Below, in pieces: positions 32,281 to 46,770 of a stretch of DNA of 64,000 nt. Position 1 is the stretch's first letter; every line of letters starts with the position of its first letter. The position numbers and the translations under genes are program-made. The DNA is from Sparassis latifolia (taxonomy: Eukaryota; Basidiomycota; Agaricomycetes; Polyporales; Sparassidaceae): positions 372,001 to 436,000 of the forward strand of contig CM031562.1 in assembly GCA_018466975.1 (NCBI GenBank), read 5' to 3'. The notes below the pieces were generated by a model. It was not told where the DNA came from. It saw only the letters and a list, made by a program, of their open reading frames with translations, and searched no databases.

Positions 32281-35200
32281 TTAATGTCGTCGCACAACGG
32301 CAACCTGGAAATCCCACCCACCCAGGACGTACTTCACCTCGAGCAGCCGCTTGATCTCCCGCCAGCCCCCGCCCGCACCCACCTCGTCAATGTCGCGTCG
32401 GTCGGTCACCAGATGCACAAAGTCCGACGGCGACAGCAGCGAGCGCAGGAGCGACCCGATCAAGAACGCGATAACCGCCACGATAACCACCGTAGATAGT
32501 GGATACATCGTGTTCGCCACACCCCTTCGCATGAGCACACCCACTCGCCCTTGCCCCTCCTCCGCATGGGCCACCCCCGCGGCTGCATCTTCCTTTGCAG
32601 AGCGTGGCGTGCACGTTCCTGCTCCCGATGCGGGGTCCGCGCCCCCAGTCAGCTTCCGCGTCTGTGCAGCGAATCGCTGTAGCGGGTTCTGGTATGCGTT
32701 CAGAAACCGCAGAAGCCCACCCGCCGCGGAGTCAGGCGCCAGTGCCTCGGCCGGAGCGACGGCCACCTGCGCATGCTGGTTATCTCAGTCCCGCAGCACT
32801 TCACCCGAGCAAACTGATCGCACTCACGCTCTCGCTGCCTTCCTCCCCGGGCTCCGGCGTCCCATGCGCGCTCTCCGGGTCCCCTGCCTCTGCCACGCTC
32901 GCCGCCTCCGCCTCCGGCACTGCCGCCCCCTGTAAGTGCTCCGCAATTGCGACCGGCACCTGCAGCTCCTCCGGCAACTCCTCCGTCTCCACGGGAGACC
33001 TGCATCGCCGATCAGTGTTCCGTGTCCTGATAAGATAACCGTCCAGGGAAGCGCTCACCCCGATAGCAGATCCATCCGGGACGCCCTGCTGTCCAACAGC
33101 TCCTCGCGCCCGAGCCCAGTCAGCGATTCCTTCTCAGAAAGAACTGTCACCGCCTTGCCGTCGACAGTTACCGTCGACGTCTTGTTGGCGCGCCCCGCGG
33201 GCGCTGGCACGATCTCGACAGAGATGATCACGCGGCCCTCTTCAATGTCCGAGAGCCACTGCGGCTTCGGCGGTGCGCTGCGCGTCTCACCTGTAAGTGG
33301 GTCCTGGAGCGTCGATACTTGGTACTGGGCCGTAGGGAGCGTGAGTCGCAACAAGTGCCGCGGCGGGCGGTCCGCGTTCAGCCCTGACGAATGCAGCGGC
33401 GACGGCGGCAGCGTGTAGACAGAGTAAGAAATCGGAAGGGAGTGGTCCGATAGTGTCTCATCGGTAGATAATGCGGGCAATGGAATAACTGCCTTCGTCT
33501 TGTCGATACGCGACTTCACTCGGACATCGTAGCCGTCAGGGTACAGTTTCGAGTCCACGATGAGTTCAGATACGAGGATATCAGTCGGGTGCCGCAGTTC
33601 ACCTCTGGAAGTGAATATTGTCGGCGAGCGCACTGCATCTGGAGAACGCGAGCGACCAGCCGAGGACAGCTGGTCCTGGGGCGAAGCCGGGCGCTGTCCT
33701 TCGCTAACAGCAGCAGCCGGGATACCTAGCGCGATCCTGCTGGCTTTGGGTGTCTTCTCGTTTGCGCTGGAAACAGCGGGAGGCGACAATAGCGCCGAGC
33801 TGTCGAGCAAGATGAAGCTGCGATACACCCGATCAGTAGGAATATATGTCGTCGCGATTAACGCCCGGCTGGCGTCGCGGCGCCGCACCGTCCACGATTT
33901 AGGCAGAGGCTCGTCTTCTGTCGCAGGTGCGACCACAACCACCGCAGCAGGGAGCCTCATAGACGGTGGTGGCGACATGTTCTTTACATATGTCTCCACG
34001 GCCAATATGGACTTCGGCAGCATCCCGTTGATCATCGAATTCAGCGCGGCGGGGATCGAGCCGGCATAATCCACCGCGACAACTCGGGTGCATCGTGTAG
34101 ACGGTATGGCATAGCTTTCCTTACCGTATGGATCAAGGGTCTCCAAGATCCAGCCGTCCACGAACACACGACCGACGGGAAGTGCGTATGAGTTGTACTT
34201 GGCCGAAGAGAACGACGAGACCGAATCCGGCGAGAACGAAGCCGAGACACAGAAAATGGCCGTGCGGTTCTCGCTCGACTGCTCCGACTCTCCCGTAGTG
34301 CGACGCGGTGAGATGCTCTCCCGCGCGGTCAGCGATGCCAGGTAGAACCCGCGGTCGCGAAAGGGGAACCCACCCTTCATCACGACGAACCCAGTGTGCG
34401 AGTCCGCGCCGAACACCTCGAGGACGTGCACGGAGTCGAAGCGGTTGTCCCAGTGCTTGCGGCAGTCGTAGCTGACCAGGACAGACGCGACCTCTTCCGC
34501 CGACACGCCTTCGATGACCTTCTCCCCTCTGTGTACTGGCACCACCGGCGAGATCTCTGGATCGAGCTTGCGATGGACGGGGAAGTCTCGCTCGTTAATC
34601 AAAGTCCAGTCGTCTGACACGGGTCGATTGTGAATGCTCTGAAGATACGACAGAGCTTCCAGCGCATACTGCATCGGAGGCTTGGTCGCTGATGGCACCG
34701 AGTCGGCCCCGGCCGCTATCGCGGGCGATATAGCTGCAACGGCCTGCTGCGTTGTTGTCGCCGCCTGCTCCACCGCATAGTTGAAAAACCTCGTGAACGA
34801 CGTGGCGAACTTGGGCTGAGACGAGATGATGCCCTCCAGAGCCGTCGGTGAGACAGGTTTCTCGCTGCCATTCTCCGTGCTATCAGAATCCACCTCCGCG
34901 TTCCACTCTGCGTTGCGCCGCCGGATGACACTGAGGACGGGCGGCTGGTCCAGCGGGACGCGCGACGGCTTGACGCGCTTCTGCTTCGTTAGGTGCTTCA
35001 CCTCGCGCTCGGGCATATCTTCCACGTCCACGTCCACCTTCGAGCCGTTGACCATGACCAGCCCCTTCTCCTTCTGCACACCCACAGGTCCTCGGCGCAC
35101 GATTGCAAGGAGACGCTCCTGGCCCGTGGTTACCACATCGTGGGTTATAGTAAGCCACAAGCCACCTCCGCCAGAAGACAACCGATGCCGGCGGAGGCAC

Positions 35201-37726
35201 GAAGTGGACTGCGGCGGCGGGTCAACCACAATGTCTAACGAGGACGCCCAATTGTCCAGGTCACACCTGAGCTCGCACTCGATCACGGGCAGCACAGGCG
35301 AAGCGGGCGCGTCGTCCGTGTTCTTCACTTCTGAGCTCCTGCGGCTTGCAGACGCCTCGTACTCTATGCGGAAGCTACCCCGGTCGTGGTCGTAGCGAAT
35401 TCCGTTCGCCTTCGCGCCCTCTAACCGCGTCAGCACGGGAGGCCCGCCGCACTTGATCGCAAACTCTCCCACACCGGCGACAGCACCAATCATCTGCTGC
35501 GGGATGGACCCCTTGTTCGACCAGCCTTTGGGATCCGACTGTTCCAGGAGCGTAAGTTGGGTAGTAGTCGGCGAGAGCGCTTCAATGGCCCAGCCCTGTA
35601 AGTCAATCTGCATCCGGATGACATTCGGATCGGCAGGCGGTATGTGCGGGAAGAGGTTTGGGTCATCCGCGGAGAATGCAAACACGTGTATTGTAGTCGG
35701 TGATTTGTAGACAGTTTTGAGCACAACCGCATCTCTTCCGCTGAAAGTACAGATATTGAGTGACCATTCTCATGACGAGGTAGTTCCCGTTTCACGTACT
35801 TTGCCGGCCAAGCTGGCTTTGTCTTGTAGTGCCATAGTTCTGTGAGCTCATTGACATCCTCCACCAATATCCCATCCTCGTACAGCTTATCCCAGTACGC
35901 TCGTGCTCCTGGGGTCACAACAGCAGAATACAGATCCCACAAACCTAGACCCACAAATGTCGATTCAGCTCGATAGACAACCAGCGTAGGATCAATTGAG
36001 TCTAACTGAGCAATCGAGACACCCCGTGCTTCCGTGGCTAGAAGAATATCTTGAGCCAACACTTTCATTAATCAATGAGACAACATACTGCGTTTCCATT
36101 TCGCTTCTGGCTCCTGTAACAGTGACGAGAAATAGATGTAGTTGCGCTTCACTCGGGATAAAATGGACTTGTCCGCTACCGCCGTGCGTTCAGTCACTCT
36201 ACGCATGAGTTGGGGTCTGTCTGGCAATGTAGATGACCTAGAAGCTGTCTCGACCGCGGTACTAAACGAAGACTGAGTATTGAAGCTGAGGTCAGCCGTG
36301 CTCGAGACATCTTGCAGCATCTGTTCGGAGATGAAGTAAGACGAAGGATCCCGTTCTTCTACTTCTTCTATTGGTTGCGGAATCCCATTGAGACGTATAC
36401 CACTCGAGGGGCCTGATAGCTCTATCACAACTTTGACTTTCAAAACGGAGTGATCATTGGGGAGCGACGCGTGTTTGATGCCAAATATTACCTTCTCGTA
36501 ATCATCGGACAAACCTTCTGAGCTGCTCGAGGGCCCGCTCCGAGTCGCATGCACCGTCCACGGTAGCTGCGAAACCTGTTCCGATGAGGCTTTCGTCGCA
36601 ATCTGTACGTCCCAGCCTGCAGACGCGGGTAACGCACATTCAATTGCACGTGTGAGCCGCCGATGTTCACGAATCGCGTGCAACTCTTCCAGACCCTGCT
36701 CGCTCGTGTGTACGGCATGTTCCTCGTCCTCGGGGACGATGGCATAGTCCAGAGTGAGTGCCTCCCGATCCAACGCAAATCGTATGCGCTCGACGGCCAC
36801 GCCGTTCCCGTACCCGGTCAGCAACGGGATGCGCATACCCCTCTTCTTGACGCTCTTGAACAGTCCCACCATCATCGCGCTGAGTTGCTGCGCAAAACTC
36901 GAGGTGGAGCCGAAATTCCATATTAATCGAAAGTTATGCTGCCAGAAGCAGGTGATGCGCAACCGCGCGTTCTTGGTCGACTGCTCGCCCGGCGGCAGCA
37001 CATGTTGTACACACCATGCGAACACTGATAGCCGTCAGCGCATGATCTGCGTCAGCGCCAGCAGGACTTACGGGTCACGTCTGAGCGTACATAAGGGGGC
37101 GAGGGCCTCAGGTACGCCGGCTCATCGGGAGAGCGCGGTAAAGAAGTAGAGATATCGATCAGCGTGGTAGCATCGTTGAACATCCGTGAGATTGTCACAG
37201 CGTCGCGGGGGCTAGCCAACGTTGAGACAGTAAGGGTAGGATGAGGAACACTACTCACTTGGCAGGCCATCCCACAGAGAAGTTCGTCTTCGCTATCCTG
37301 GTCGTTTGGTCGAACATTTCGACCAGATGCGCTCCTTCGACGGCGGGATCCCATTCCTTCCGCAACTCGGGCGTCGCCAGTACCGCTTTCCAGCACTCGA
37401 GCGACATCGGCTCTTCTCCCGTGGGCACATCTAGCACAGCTCTGTAGACATTCTCACCGGACTTGGCTGATTTGCGATGAAGCACAACGTCCGTCAACTC
37501 TGGGAAAGCAGATGCTCGTGCCTTCCCCTTTGGACTGGAGGGTCCATTCTCGCTTGGGACCGGCACCCGTTTCCACTCCTGCGATGACGAGGTAAGAAGC
37601 TGTCGGAAATAGGACTGCGCATCTTCCAAGGCAGTATACCACGACTGCCGCAATCTTCAATAGCGAGATTAGGCCATGGCACATAATAAGGGATGAGACT
37701 TTAGCTAACCCTGTTCCGTCCAGCAT
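32281..37726 (-). CDS. Large START-like lipid-binding protein with C-terminal transmembrane helix
   Basis: Likely binds or moves a lipid at an organelle membrane. Eight exons from a 17-bp first exon (37710-37726, MLDGTG) to TAA at 32281 give roughly 1690 residues. START-like domain 1 is near residues 50-200: GENVYRAVLDVPTGEEPMSL, WKAVLATPELRKEWDPAVEG, AHLVEMFDQTTRIAKTNFSV. A middle region contains TYTEARG-type helices and NELTELWHYKTKPAWPA. START-like domain 2 begins about residue 990: DWTLINERDFPVHRKLDPEI, CRKHWDNRFDSVHVLEVFGA, KGGFPFRDRGFYLA, then AALNSMINGMLPKSILAVET. One hydrophobic helix near the end (YPLSTVVIVAVIAFLIGSLL) and a 50-residue tail anchor it. I place one 51-bp intron at about 36040-36091 where the frame otherwise breaks. 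The exact membrane site and ligand cannot be read from sequence. Confidence 0.8.
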
Positions 37727-38436
37727 TTATGCGCCCCACAGTCCCAGATTCAACTGCTGATTGTACGCTGAAGAATAGAGTAAATTCAGCTGCTCTGGTA
37801 AACCGATTTGGTAGAAAAAGAGGGTGAAAAGACCACACCTTACTGCAGCGCAAGCCGTGCAGCAACAAGTCAGTCACGGTACCTTCTCGTCGCGCTCTGT
37901 GCGCACGTGCAACGTGTCGTCGCGAATCTCAAGTCTCGACTCACCTGGAGACTTCGGAGACCGGAGAGACAGCCGCACAAGAGGTACAGACAGGTCCTTC
38001 CAAAACCAGAGGCTGCCAACCCCCGTTGTCCACGCCCTTCAGCAATGCCTCACGCTCTCCATAAATATCTGTTCCATCTGAATCGTATTCCCGACAGCAT
38101 CTATTCAGTGCAGTCAATGGCGAGGGTCCACCCCTCCTCACTACAAAGTAGCAGATGGCTGGCAAGCAAAGTACAAATGGGGCACGGCACCACTGGCAGG
38201 CCGACGCATCAGTGAGCTCCATAGTTGAATAGAGCACAATGACCAATGGCGGGCCCCGCCAAAGATGCTGAGTCTTCTTCTCCCTTTGGGAGACTCCAAT
38301 ATATCTCCAATACATGTATTTTCTTTCTGCTCATCGCTACTTAGAAATAGACACCACGGCCCGCCACCCACCACCCACAATGAGTGCCTTCTTGCTCTCT
38401 GTTACATCCTAATTGTGAAACTACTAGAGTAAACCC
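37727..38436. other. Intergenic region upstream of the START gene
   Basis: 710 bp of promoter and spacer. Overlapping short frames on both strands have no domain. Confidence 0.4.
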
Positions 38437-38599
38437 GTGCTTCGCCACAGCACAGAGATGACAGCAGATGAGAACGACAATATTTTTAGTTTGGAGGAAC
38501 AAGTTGCAAGTGTATCTGTGTTAGAAAGAGAAAACAGATGTGGACACTACTCGGAGATCCCCTACCTCATGTCTGGAATCTGTTGGTGCATACCCCCTA

Positions 38600-38664
38600 G
38601 TTGTTCCTGCTGCGAGTGGTAGAACAAGCAGTGATGAGACCGGCACTGATGATGACATGGTTAG
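38600..38664 (+). repeat. Diverged duplicate of the RPL11 leader and start-codon region
   Basis: Bases about 38615-38664 (GAACAAGCAGTGATGAGACC then GGCACTGATGATGACATGG) align with about 39207-39256, the RPL11 5' UTR, ATG and intron donor (GGACAAGCAGCAACAGGACC then GACACCGACGACGACATGG). Same strand, about 590 bp apart, roughly 70 percent identical by eye. No RPL11 coding exon follows the left copy. Confidence 0.6.
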
Positions 38665-38692
38665 CACAGAACGCATAGTAACCCCTTTTTTT

Positions 38693-39003
38693 CCCGAGGA
38701 AATAACTTGGAGAAATGCGTGGAAATCAATAAAGTTATACTGTGGGAAAAACATGAGGAAAAAACGCGTAAAAGAGCAAAGCATTTCCGCAGTTTTTCCA
38801 CTGGAAATAAGTTGGTCAAATATGGTAATTTTGTCCGGGTTTTGGCATGTCCTGTCATGTCCAGCTGCCTGATATGGTAGGCAACTTCCAAGGGAAAAAA
38901 CTGTGAGAATGTTTTGTTCTTTTCTCACTTTTTTCTCGAATTATTTCGTCTCAATATATATTATTGATTTCCATACTTTTTTCGAGGTTATTTCCAATGG
39001 ATA
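38693..39003. mobile_element. Foldback (MITE-like) inverted repeat
   Basis: Two imperfect arms of about 130 bp face each other: left 38693-38823, right 38875-39003 (reverse strand), with a spacer of about 50 bp. Matching landmarks in the same order are GGAAATAAC, TGGAAATCAATAA, GAAAAAA, AAAGAGCAAAGCATT versus AAAGAACAAAACATT, GCAGTTTTTCC versus ACAGTTTTTTCC, and TGGAA. The segment is AT-rich against its surroundings and codes for nothing recognisable. It could be a non-autonomous transposon or a hairpin-RNA locus. No target-site duplication was established. Confidence 0.6.
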
Positions 39004-39024
39004 AAAGTGGTAATGCTTCCTGTG

Positions 39025-39064
39025 ATAAGAAGTTCGATCTTTGGCCAAAGATCGAACTTCTTAT
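39025..39064. repeat. Perfect 40-bp palindrome with no spacer
   Basis: Left half 39025-39044 is ATAAGAAGTTCGATCTTTGG. Right half 39045-39064 is its exact reverse complement. The symmetry stops at the next base on each side (G versus A). It lies 21 bp from the right arm of the foldback element and 182 bp before the RPL11 start codon. Confidence 0.95.
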
Positions 39065-39246
39065 AGCATTTGCGGTAGTCCTGTAACAGGTCGGCCTTTA
39101 GACGCCGGAGTTCCGCTTCAGTCACGCGTTTCGGAAGATAGCGTGAAACTCTACAGTTGTTCCCAAGCCACAGATTCGACTGCCACGACCGGCTGTGTGT
39201 TTCGTCAGGGAGGACAAGCAGCAACAGGACCGACACCGACGACGAC

Positions 39247-39961
39247 ATGGTCAGTACTCTCCGTCATCGACCTTGTTGTTGGATTCATAGAGATCTATGC
39301 CATTGTTTAGGCTGACCAGAAGACTGCTCCCACCAATCCCATGAAGGAGCTTCGCATAGACAAGCTCGTTATCAGTGCGCACCCAACGATATACAACCTT
39401 CCCTTGCATCACTAAAGTGGCTTGTTCGACCGGCAGACATCTCTGTGGGCGAGTCTGGTGATCGTTTGACGCGAGCCTCGAAGGTACTCGAGCAGCTCAC
39501 TGGACAAACACCAGTGACTTCGAAGGCACGCTACACCGTTCGCACGTTCGGTATTCGTCGCAACGAAAAGATCGCTGTGCACGTCACCATCCGCGGACCG
39601 AAGGCGGAGGAGATCCTCGAGCGCGGGCTGAAGGTCAAAGAGTACGAGCTCCGCCGCAGGAACTTCTCCGAGACCGGGAACTTCGGCTTTGGCATCCAGG
39701 AGCACATCGATCTTGGTGCGCGATACGACCCCGGTATTGGTATCTTCGGGATGGATTTCTTCGTCGTGATGGGTCGGCCAGGTGCGCGGGTAGCGAGGCG
39801 GAAGCAGAGGAAAGCGCGCATTGGTTCCCAGCATCGCGTCAAGAAGGAGGACACAATGGCGTGGTTCAAGCAGCGATTCGATGGTATCATTTTGGTGCGT
39901 CGATTTGTGGTCTGTCTGCTGCTTGCGGAAACTAACAAGATAAGTGTTACAGGCGAAGTAG
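39247..39961 (+). CDS. RPL11: 60S ribosomal protein L11 (uL5)
   Basis: Large-subunit protein that binds 5S rRNA and sits at the central protuberance. Four exons: a 3-bp first exon that is just the ATG (39247-39249), 39311-39374, 39437-39894 and a 9-bp last exon 39953-39961. Together 534 bases, 177 residues, the expected size. Sequence is [120 protein letters not shown] and the end GIILAK. The intron directly after ATG, and a second ending at CGGCAG, are needed to make the family sequence. The start-codon intron puts regulatory sequence between ATG and the rest. The foldback and palindrome lie in its upstream region. Confidence 0.96.
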
Positions 39962-41208
39962 CGGTTTCGTCCTACTTTATGACATTCGCTATGACCTATT
40001 GCCCACCATGTATTTCACCTGCACCTAAAATCATTTACCGCCATTTGAGGGTTAATTCTGCTTTCTATGGTGTATTTTTGGACACCCATGTCGTACGATC
40101 CATTGAAGAGGGGGACGGGGGCGGCGCAGACAGACGTACCTTTGGTTGGAGGTCTGATTAACCGCGAAGTATCATGAGTGACACTCCCTCTGCTTTTGTG
40201 CGGTGCAGCTGCCTCGCAGTTGACTTATCCAGAGCGGTCAGAGGACCTTCGATTTAGGTTAGGTAGGAAAAGGTGAATACTGAGCCATTCCGTGTCTGAA
40301 TGTTCACTCATCGTCGGGCCTAAGCACAAGCTGTAGATTCAAGGTAGCGCCTACAGCCAGAAACTCTGCAGCGCAACGTCTATTATTACTGCGATTTGCG
40401 ATTGCCCAAGCTGCCTTTGTGGAAATGTGGTGTTCACGTTGCTTTGTCGGCACCGCTGTCCCATTGAGGGAGGGAGTCAGCAGCACTATTCAGATCCGTG
40501 CGTGTAGTATATGATGCATCGATGCCTTGATCGGTTGGAGAGCATGATTAGGATGCTTGGACATGCTTCATCTTCTTTGTGTTCTAGATCTATCGCATGC
40601 GGCAATCAATCTCAAATAGTAGCTTGGAAGGTAAGTGCTCTCTATGTGTTTGGTCGTCAGCTGTCTGGTCTCTTGGGCAATGAGAATTTACTCAGGACGA
40701 AGCGTGCAAAGGTCTTACTTGGGCTGTATCTTCACACAGCGCGAAAGCAAGGCTCTGGCTGTCGGAATCATCTCGCATCGCAGGGCCATTGCACGTACTT
40801 GGTATCGATGCTATCCTGTTGCGGTCGACAATCCTCCCTATTGAAGAGCTTCCTTCACTCGCTATCGTCGCGTCCATCGATGGTCCCAGGTTGCTCGTTT
40901 CATCAATCGAGTTTCTGATGTATGCCTGGGTGCGCTGCACGAACACATGCTAGTCGTTCTCGAACGCAGCGCATACCTTCGGATCCGTGCGAATGATGCA
41001 GTAGTGGGCGGCACCAGAAGCTCCCGCAGAGGCTTCGGGTTTTCCTGTGCGTCTGCGGCGTTTCACACGATGTGATCTCGAGTTTCTCATGCGCGAGATT
41101 TGCGCTTTCAGCTGGCCGCTCAGTGACGAGGGTCTGCGAGTATAAAGTAGCTATCTGAGGTGACGCCAGGGCCTTTATCACTACCATTGTCCCGATACTG
41201 TCGTCAAA
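39962..41208. other. Long intergenic stretch with unresolved protein-like frames
   Basis: The first part is RPL11 3' UTR. Between about 40690 and 41090 all three plus frames contain plausible-looking segments (for instance LPIEELPSLAIVASIDGPRL), but none extends, begins with ATG or matches a family I know. The last 100 bp are the monooxygenase promoter. I make no gene call. Confidence 0.4.
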
Positions 41209-43814
<2,606 letters not shown>

Positions 43815-44004
43815 CAGCGGATTCTTCTAGACTTATAGCAACAAGACTTATCTTTCTCTGTTGTATCTAGAGGAGGCATGCTGATTGTTGCATTGGAATC
43901 CTTCCGTAATACATATGTAACGACCATAGAGAACTAACGATGGTACCAGAGAACGGTGGGCATGACCATAGCAAATTGTATCACCAACACGGCGATGGCA
44001 TACA
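43815..44004. other. Convergent spacer
   Basis: 190 bp holding the 3' ends of the monooxygenase and the minus-strand ADIP gene. Confidence 0.5.
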
Positions 44005-46770
44005 TCAGCCCTTCCATCCAGGTCCTACAGGGGCAGCCTCCGCGCTATCGATTGGGACTCGCCTGGCACCTCCCTTGCCTTGAGGTAACTTATTAATGGT
44101 GAACCTGGTCCGAGCGGATACTACTGAAGGTTTTGGAGGGGGTCTAGCTGTCTTCTTCTCATCTCGGACAAGAGGAGTAGCTTTCACCGTTGTGCCCGAG
44201 GTACTGGATTTCGCCCGCTTGATGTTTTCCTTTTCACCGGGAATGACTGTTCCTCGAGATGCAGCAGAAACCTCTGCGCGCGCTTTCCCCTTCCCTTTTG
44301 CCACTGCCTGTCGCACTGCGGCGTGGACAGATTTGGGCTCAGCGGCATTCCGCTCGGCCCTTTTCTCCCTTAGAGGACTCTCGTCGTCATCGTCGTCAGC
44401 AATGCCCAGCTCTGCAGCGAGGCTCATAGCCGGTGGTAGTGCCACAGTGACAGGTGTAATGGCTGCCGGTGTAGGAGATACTTCGAGATCGTCGTCCTCT
44501 TCCTCCGCGAGAGAGCCTAGCCGAGGAACGTCCGTTTCTGGACTGTCTGGAGAGTTTGCGAGCAGCAGGATTCGGCTTAGAGGACTGGGCTTTACGGGAG
44601 AGTAGGCATGCACCATGTGTGGAACGAGCGGCTTCGCCATGGGGAAGGGCCGACGGAGGATAGGCGTGCTGGGGATCGCTGTAGGGGACACAGGTACAGG
44701 AGAAGTTGCGGAGGAGATTTGTTGTGCCTTTTCATCTAAATTCTCGTCAGACGGCGAGGCAGGCGTAGCAAGGGCGGACTGATTCTGGGGTATATCTAGC
44801 CTAGGAAGAGGGGGTATCAACGAGGATGGAAGTTTATTGGCCTGAGGTAAGGCGGCCTCGGGCGATGGAGGAGGCAGGACGAATGCCGGTGCGTGAAGCG
44901 GGGCTTGCGGGTGCGCCAGCGCGATGCTCGTCTTGAAATTAGGCAGCTGCTTCGGTGATGACGGGATCACCTCCGTCTCGAATGGCGGGGACACCTTCTT
45001 CGGAGAGACCCGTCCTAAGCCCACGCCGAAGCCAGAGGATCGACGCGATACGCGAATCTTCTTTCCGCTGCCCGGCTTCCCGACAGCCAGGGCGCCTTTG
45101 GGCTTGTGAAGCGACTTCCGCGGAGATCTTCGAGGAGATCGAGGAGCAGCAGTTTGAACTGATGGCGGAGCTGCTACAGCCGGTTCCGACGATGGCCCTG
45201 GTGTTGGCGGCAGTTCTGCAAGCATCATATCTACTTGCCACGAACGCTTTTCTTCCAGGAATTTGATGCGTTCAGCCTGTAAAAGATGAGAATAAATTTT
45301 GCAAGTGGAAAAAATCAGCTACCGACCTCTAGCGCAGCCTTCTCCTTTCCAAGCCGCACCGCTGCCTCCGTGAACTTCTTGCGCTCTTCGTCGAGCACTT
45401 TGAAACGCAGCTCTAACCGCTGTCGCTCTTCATCTCGTGCAGGCGCAGTCATCAAGTCAACACTGATTTCGCCAATGTCTTCCTGATTGATTCTCTTGTC
45501 TTGAGTGAAGTGGTCGAACAGCGTTTGAATCTCAGATGCATAGGCTGACGATTGCTTCTGTGCTTGTTCTGTGGCGACAATTAGTCTCGCGTAAGAATGG
45601 ATATTAACATTAGGAAGTAACATACCAAGCTCTGCGTGCAGCGTGTCGATAACTGCCTGAAAACGCTCAGTTTCTGCGGAGTCGTTGGGCTTCGCTTCGT
45701 TTATGGGAGTACTGGAAGGAGTTGATGTGCTCGATGGCTTCGATAACCGCGTGTGATGGACTCTCTAAGAGAAGTCAACAGTAAGCTGAGTTTGTCTCCA
45801 GCTGCCTCTGTCGGTGAGATCGGGAAGAGAGTGGTGAGGGTAAGCGGTAAGGGCTACCGATTAGTTAGCAATAGCTAGACCTGTCCAATGTCACAACAGA
45901 CCTCGTCTTCACCCTCCGACGACACACAATTGCGTGCGGCATGCTGGATACTTTGTATCTCGTTGGCAGTAGACAGGATAACCCTCCTGAGCTTCCTGTT
46001 CTGATCAAATAGCTCCTTCCGTGCCTGCTGCGCCTCCTCTAATGCAGTCTCCAATAATCCCTGGCCCTTTCCCCTCAGCGGCACGTCCGACGCCTCTACC
46101 ACATCGAAGTTGGCAGATCTGATGCCGCCGTTGCTGGTGGCGGCCTTCAACTGTGAATCAGAAATCTTACTCCACCTCTCGACCATGCGCTCCTTCTCCT
46201 TGTCCAGTTTTTTGATCTCGGTCTGGTGTGCTGTGCGTATGGCCTGCAGTGACGTACGAGTGCGCTGCAATTCAGCCGTCGTGTGCTTGTGCGCGACCTC
46301 GGTGGACTGAAGGTTGCGCGTAGCTGCTGCCAGACGAGACTTGTGGAGATTCATTTCTCGTTCTGCGTGGGCAGCTCTCTCCGTGGCGGCTTGATACATG
46401 GACATGAGGCGTTCATTATCGTAAGACATGGTCCTAATCTTTGTTGTCAAGTCTTCTGTCCTAGACATATCGTTCTTTCGCACTATGAGCCAGACCCGGA
46501 TTAAAACAAGTGAACAGAAGTCACCACTCGTTGGCTCAACATTCCGAGCAGACATTTCACGACCTTATTCGCGTCGTCCTTTCCTAACCCTTCCAAAGAT
46601 AGTCCAGGATTCTCCGTATAGCCATGAGCGATAAGCTGAGAGTTGATATACTGCACGCTCGAAGTCGAGGAGATAGAGTCCGACGACGTTGCCTCGGAGA
46701 AAGGAGAGCCAAATTCAGAAAGCGAGACGTCCAGTGTCCAGTGGACCAGTTTCTTTGGTGTCGCAGTCAT
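44005..46770 (-). CDS. ADIP-type coiled-coil protein (SSX2IP/Msd1-like), spindle-pole or centrosome associated
   Basis: Probable microtubule-organising-centre anchor. The start MTATPKKLVHWTLDVSLSEF (46770) precedes VQYINSQLIAHGYTENPGLS and KVVKCLLGMLSQRV, which match the N-terminal box of the ADIP family (afadin and alpha-actinin-binding; human SSX2IP, fission-yeast Msd1). A long coiled coil follows (about residues 85-260: DNERLMSMYQAATERAAHAE, LDKEKERMVERWSKISDSQL, LEEAQQARKELFDQNRKLRR) and a second one (DEERQRLELRFKVLDEERKK). The last about 400 residues are disordered, Pro/Ser-rich and basic, with SPRRSPRKSLHKPKG and cdk-like SP sites. The first intron takes the acceptor GCGAAAG to keep the frame. 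Divergent from the F-box gene. Confidence 0.72.

Noticed and set aside
40630..41090. Possible gene between RPL11 and the monooxygenase
   Set aside because: All three frames look partly protein-like but none is coherent across introns or recognised; left as unassigned.
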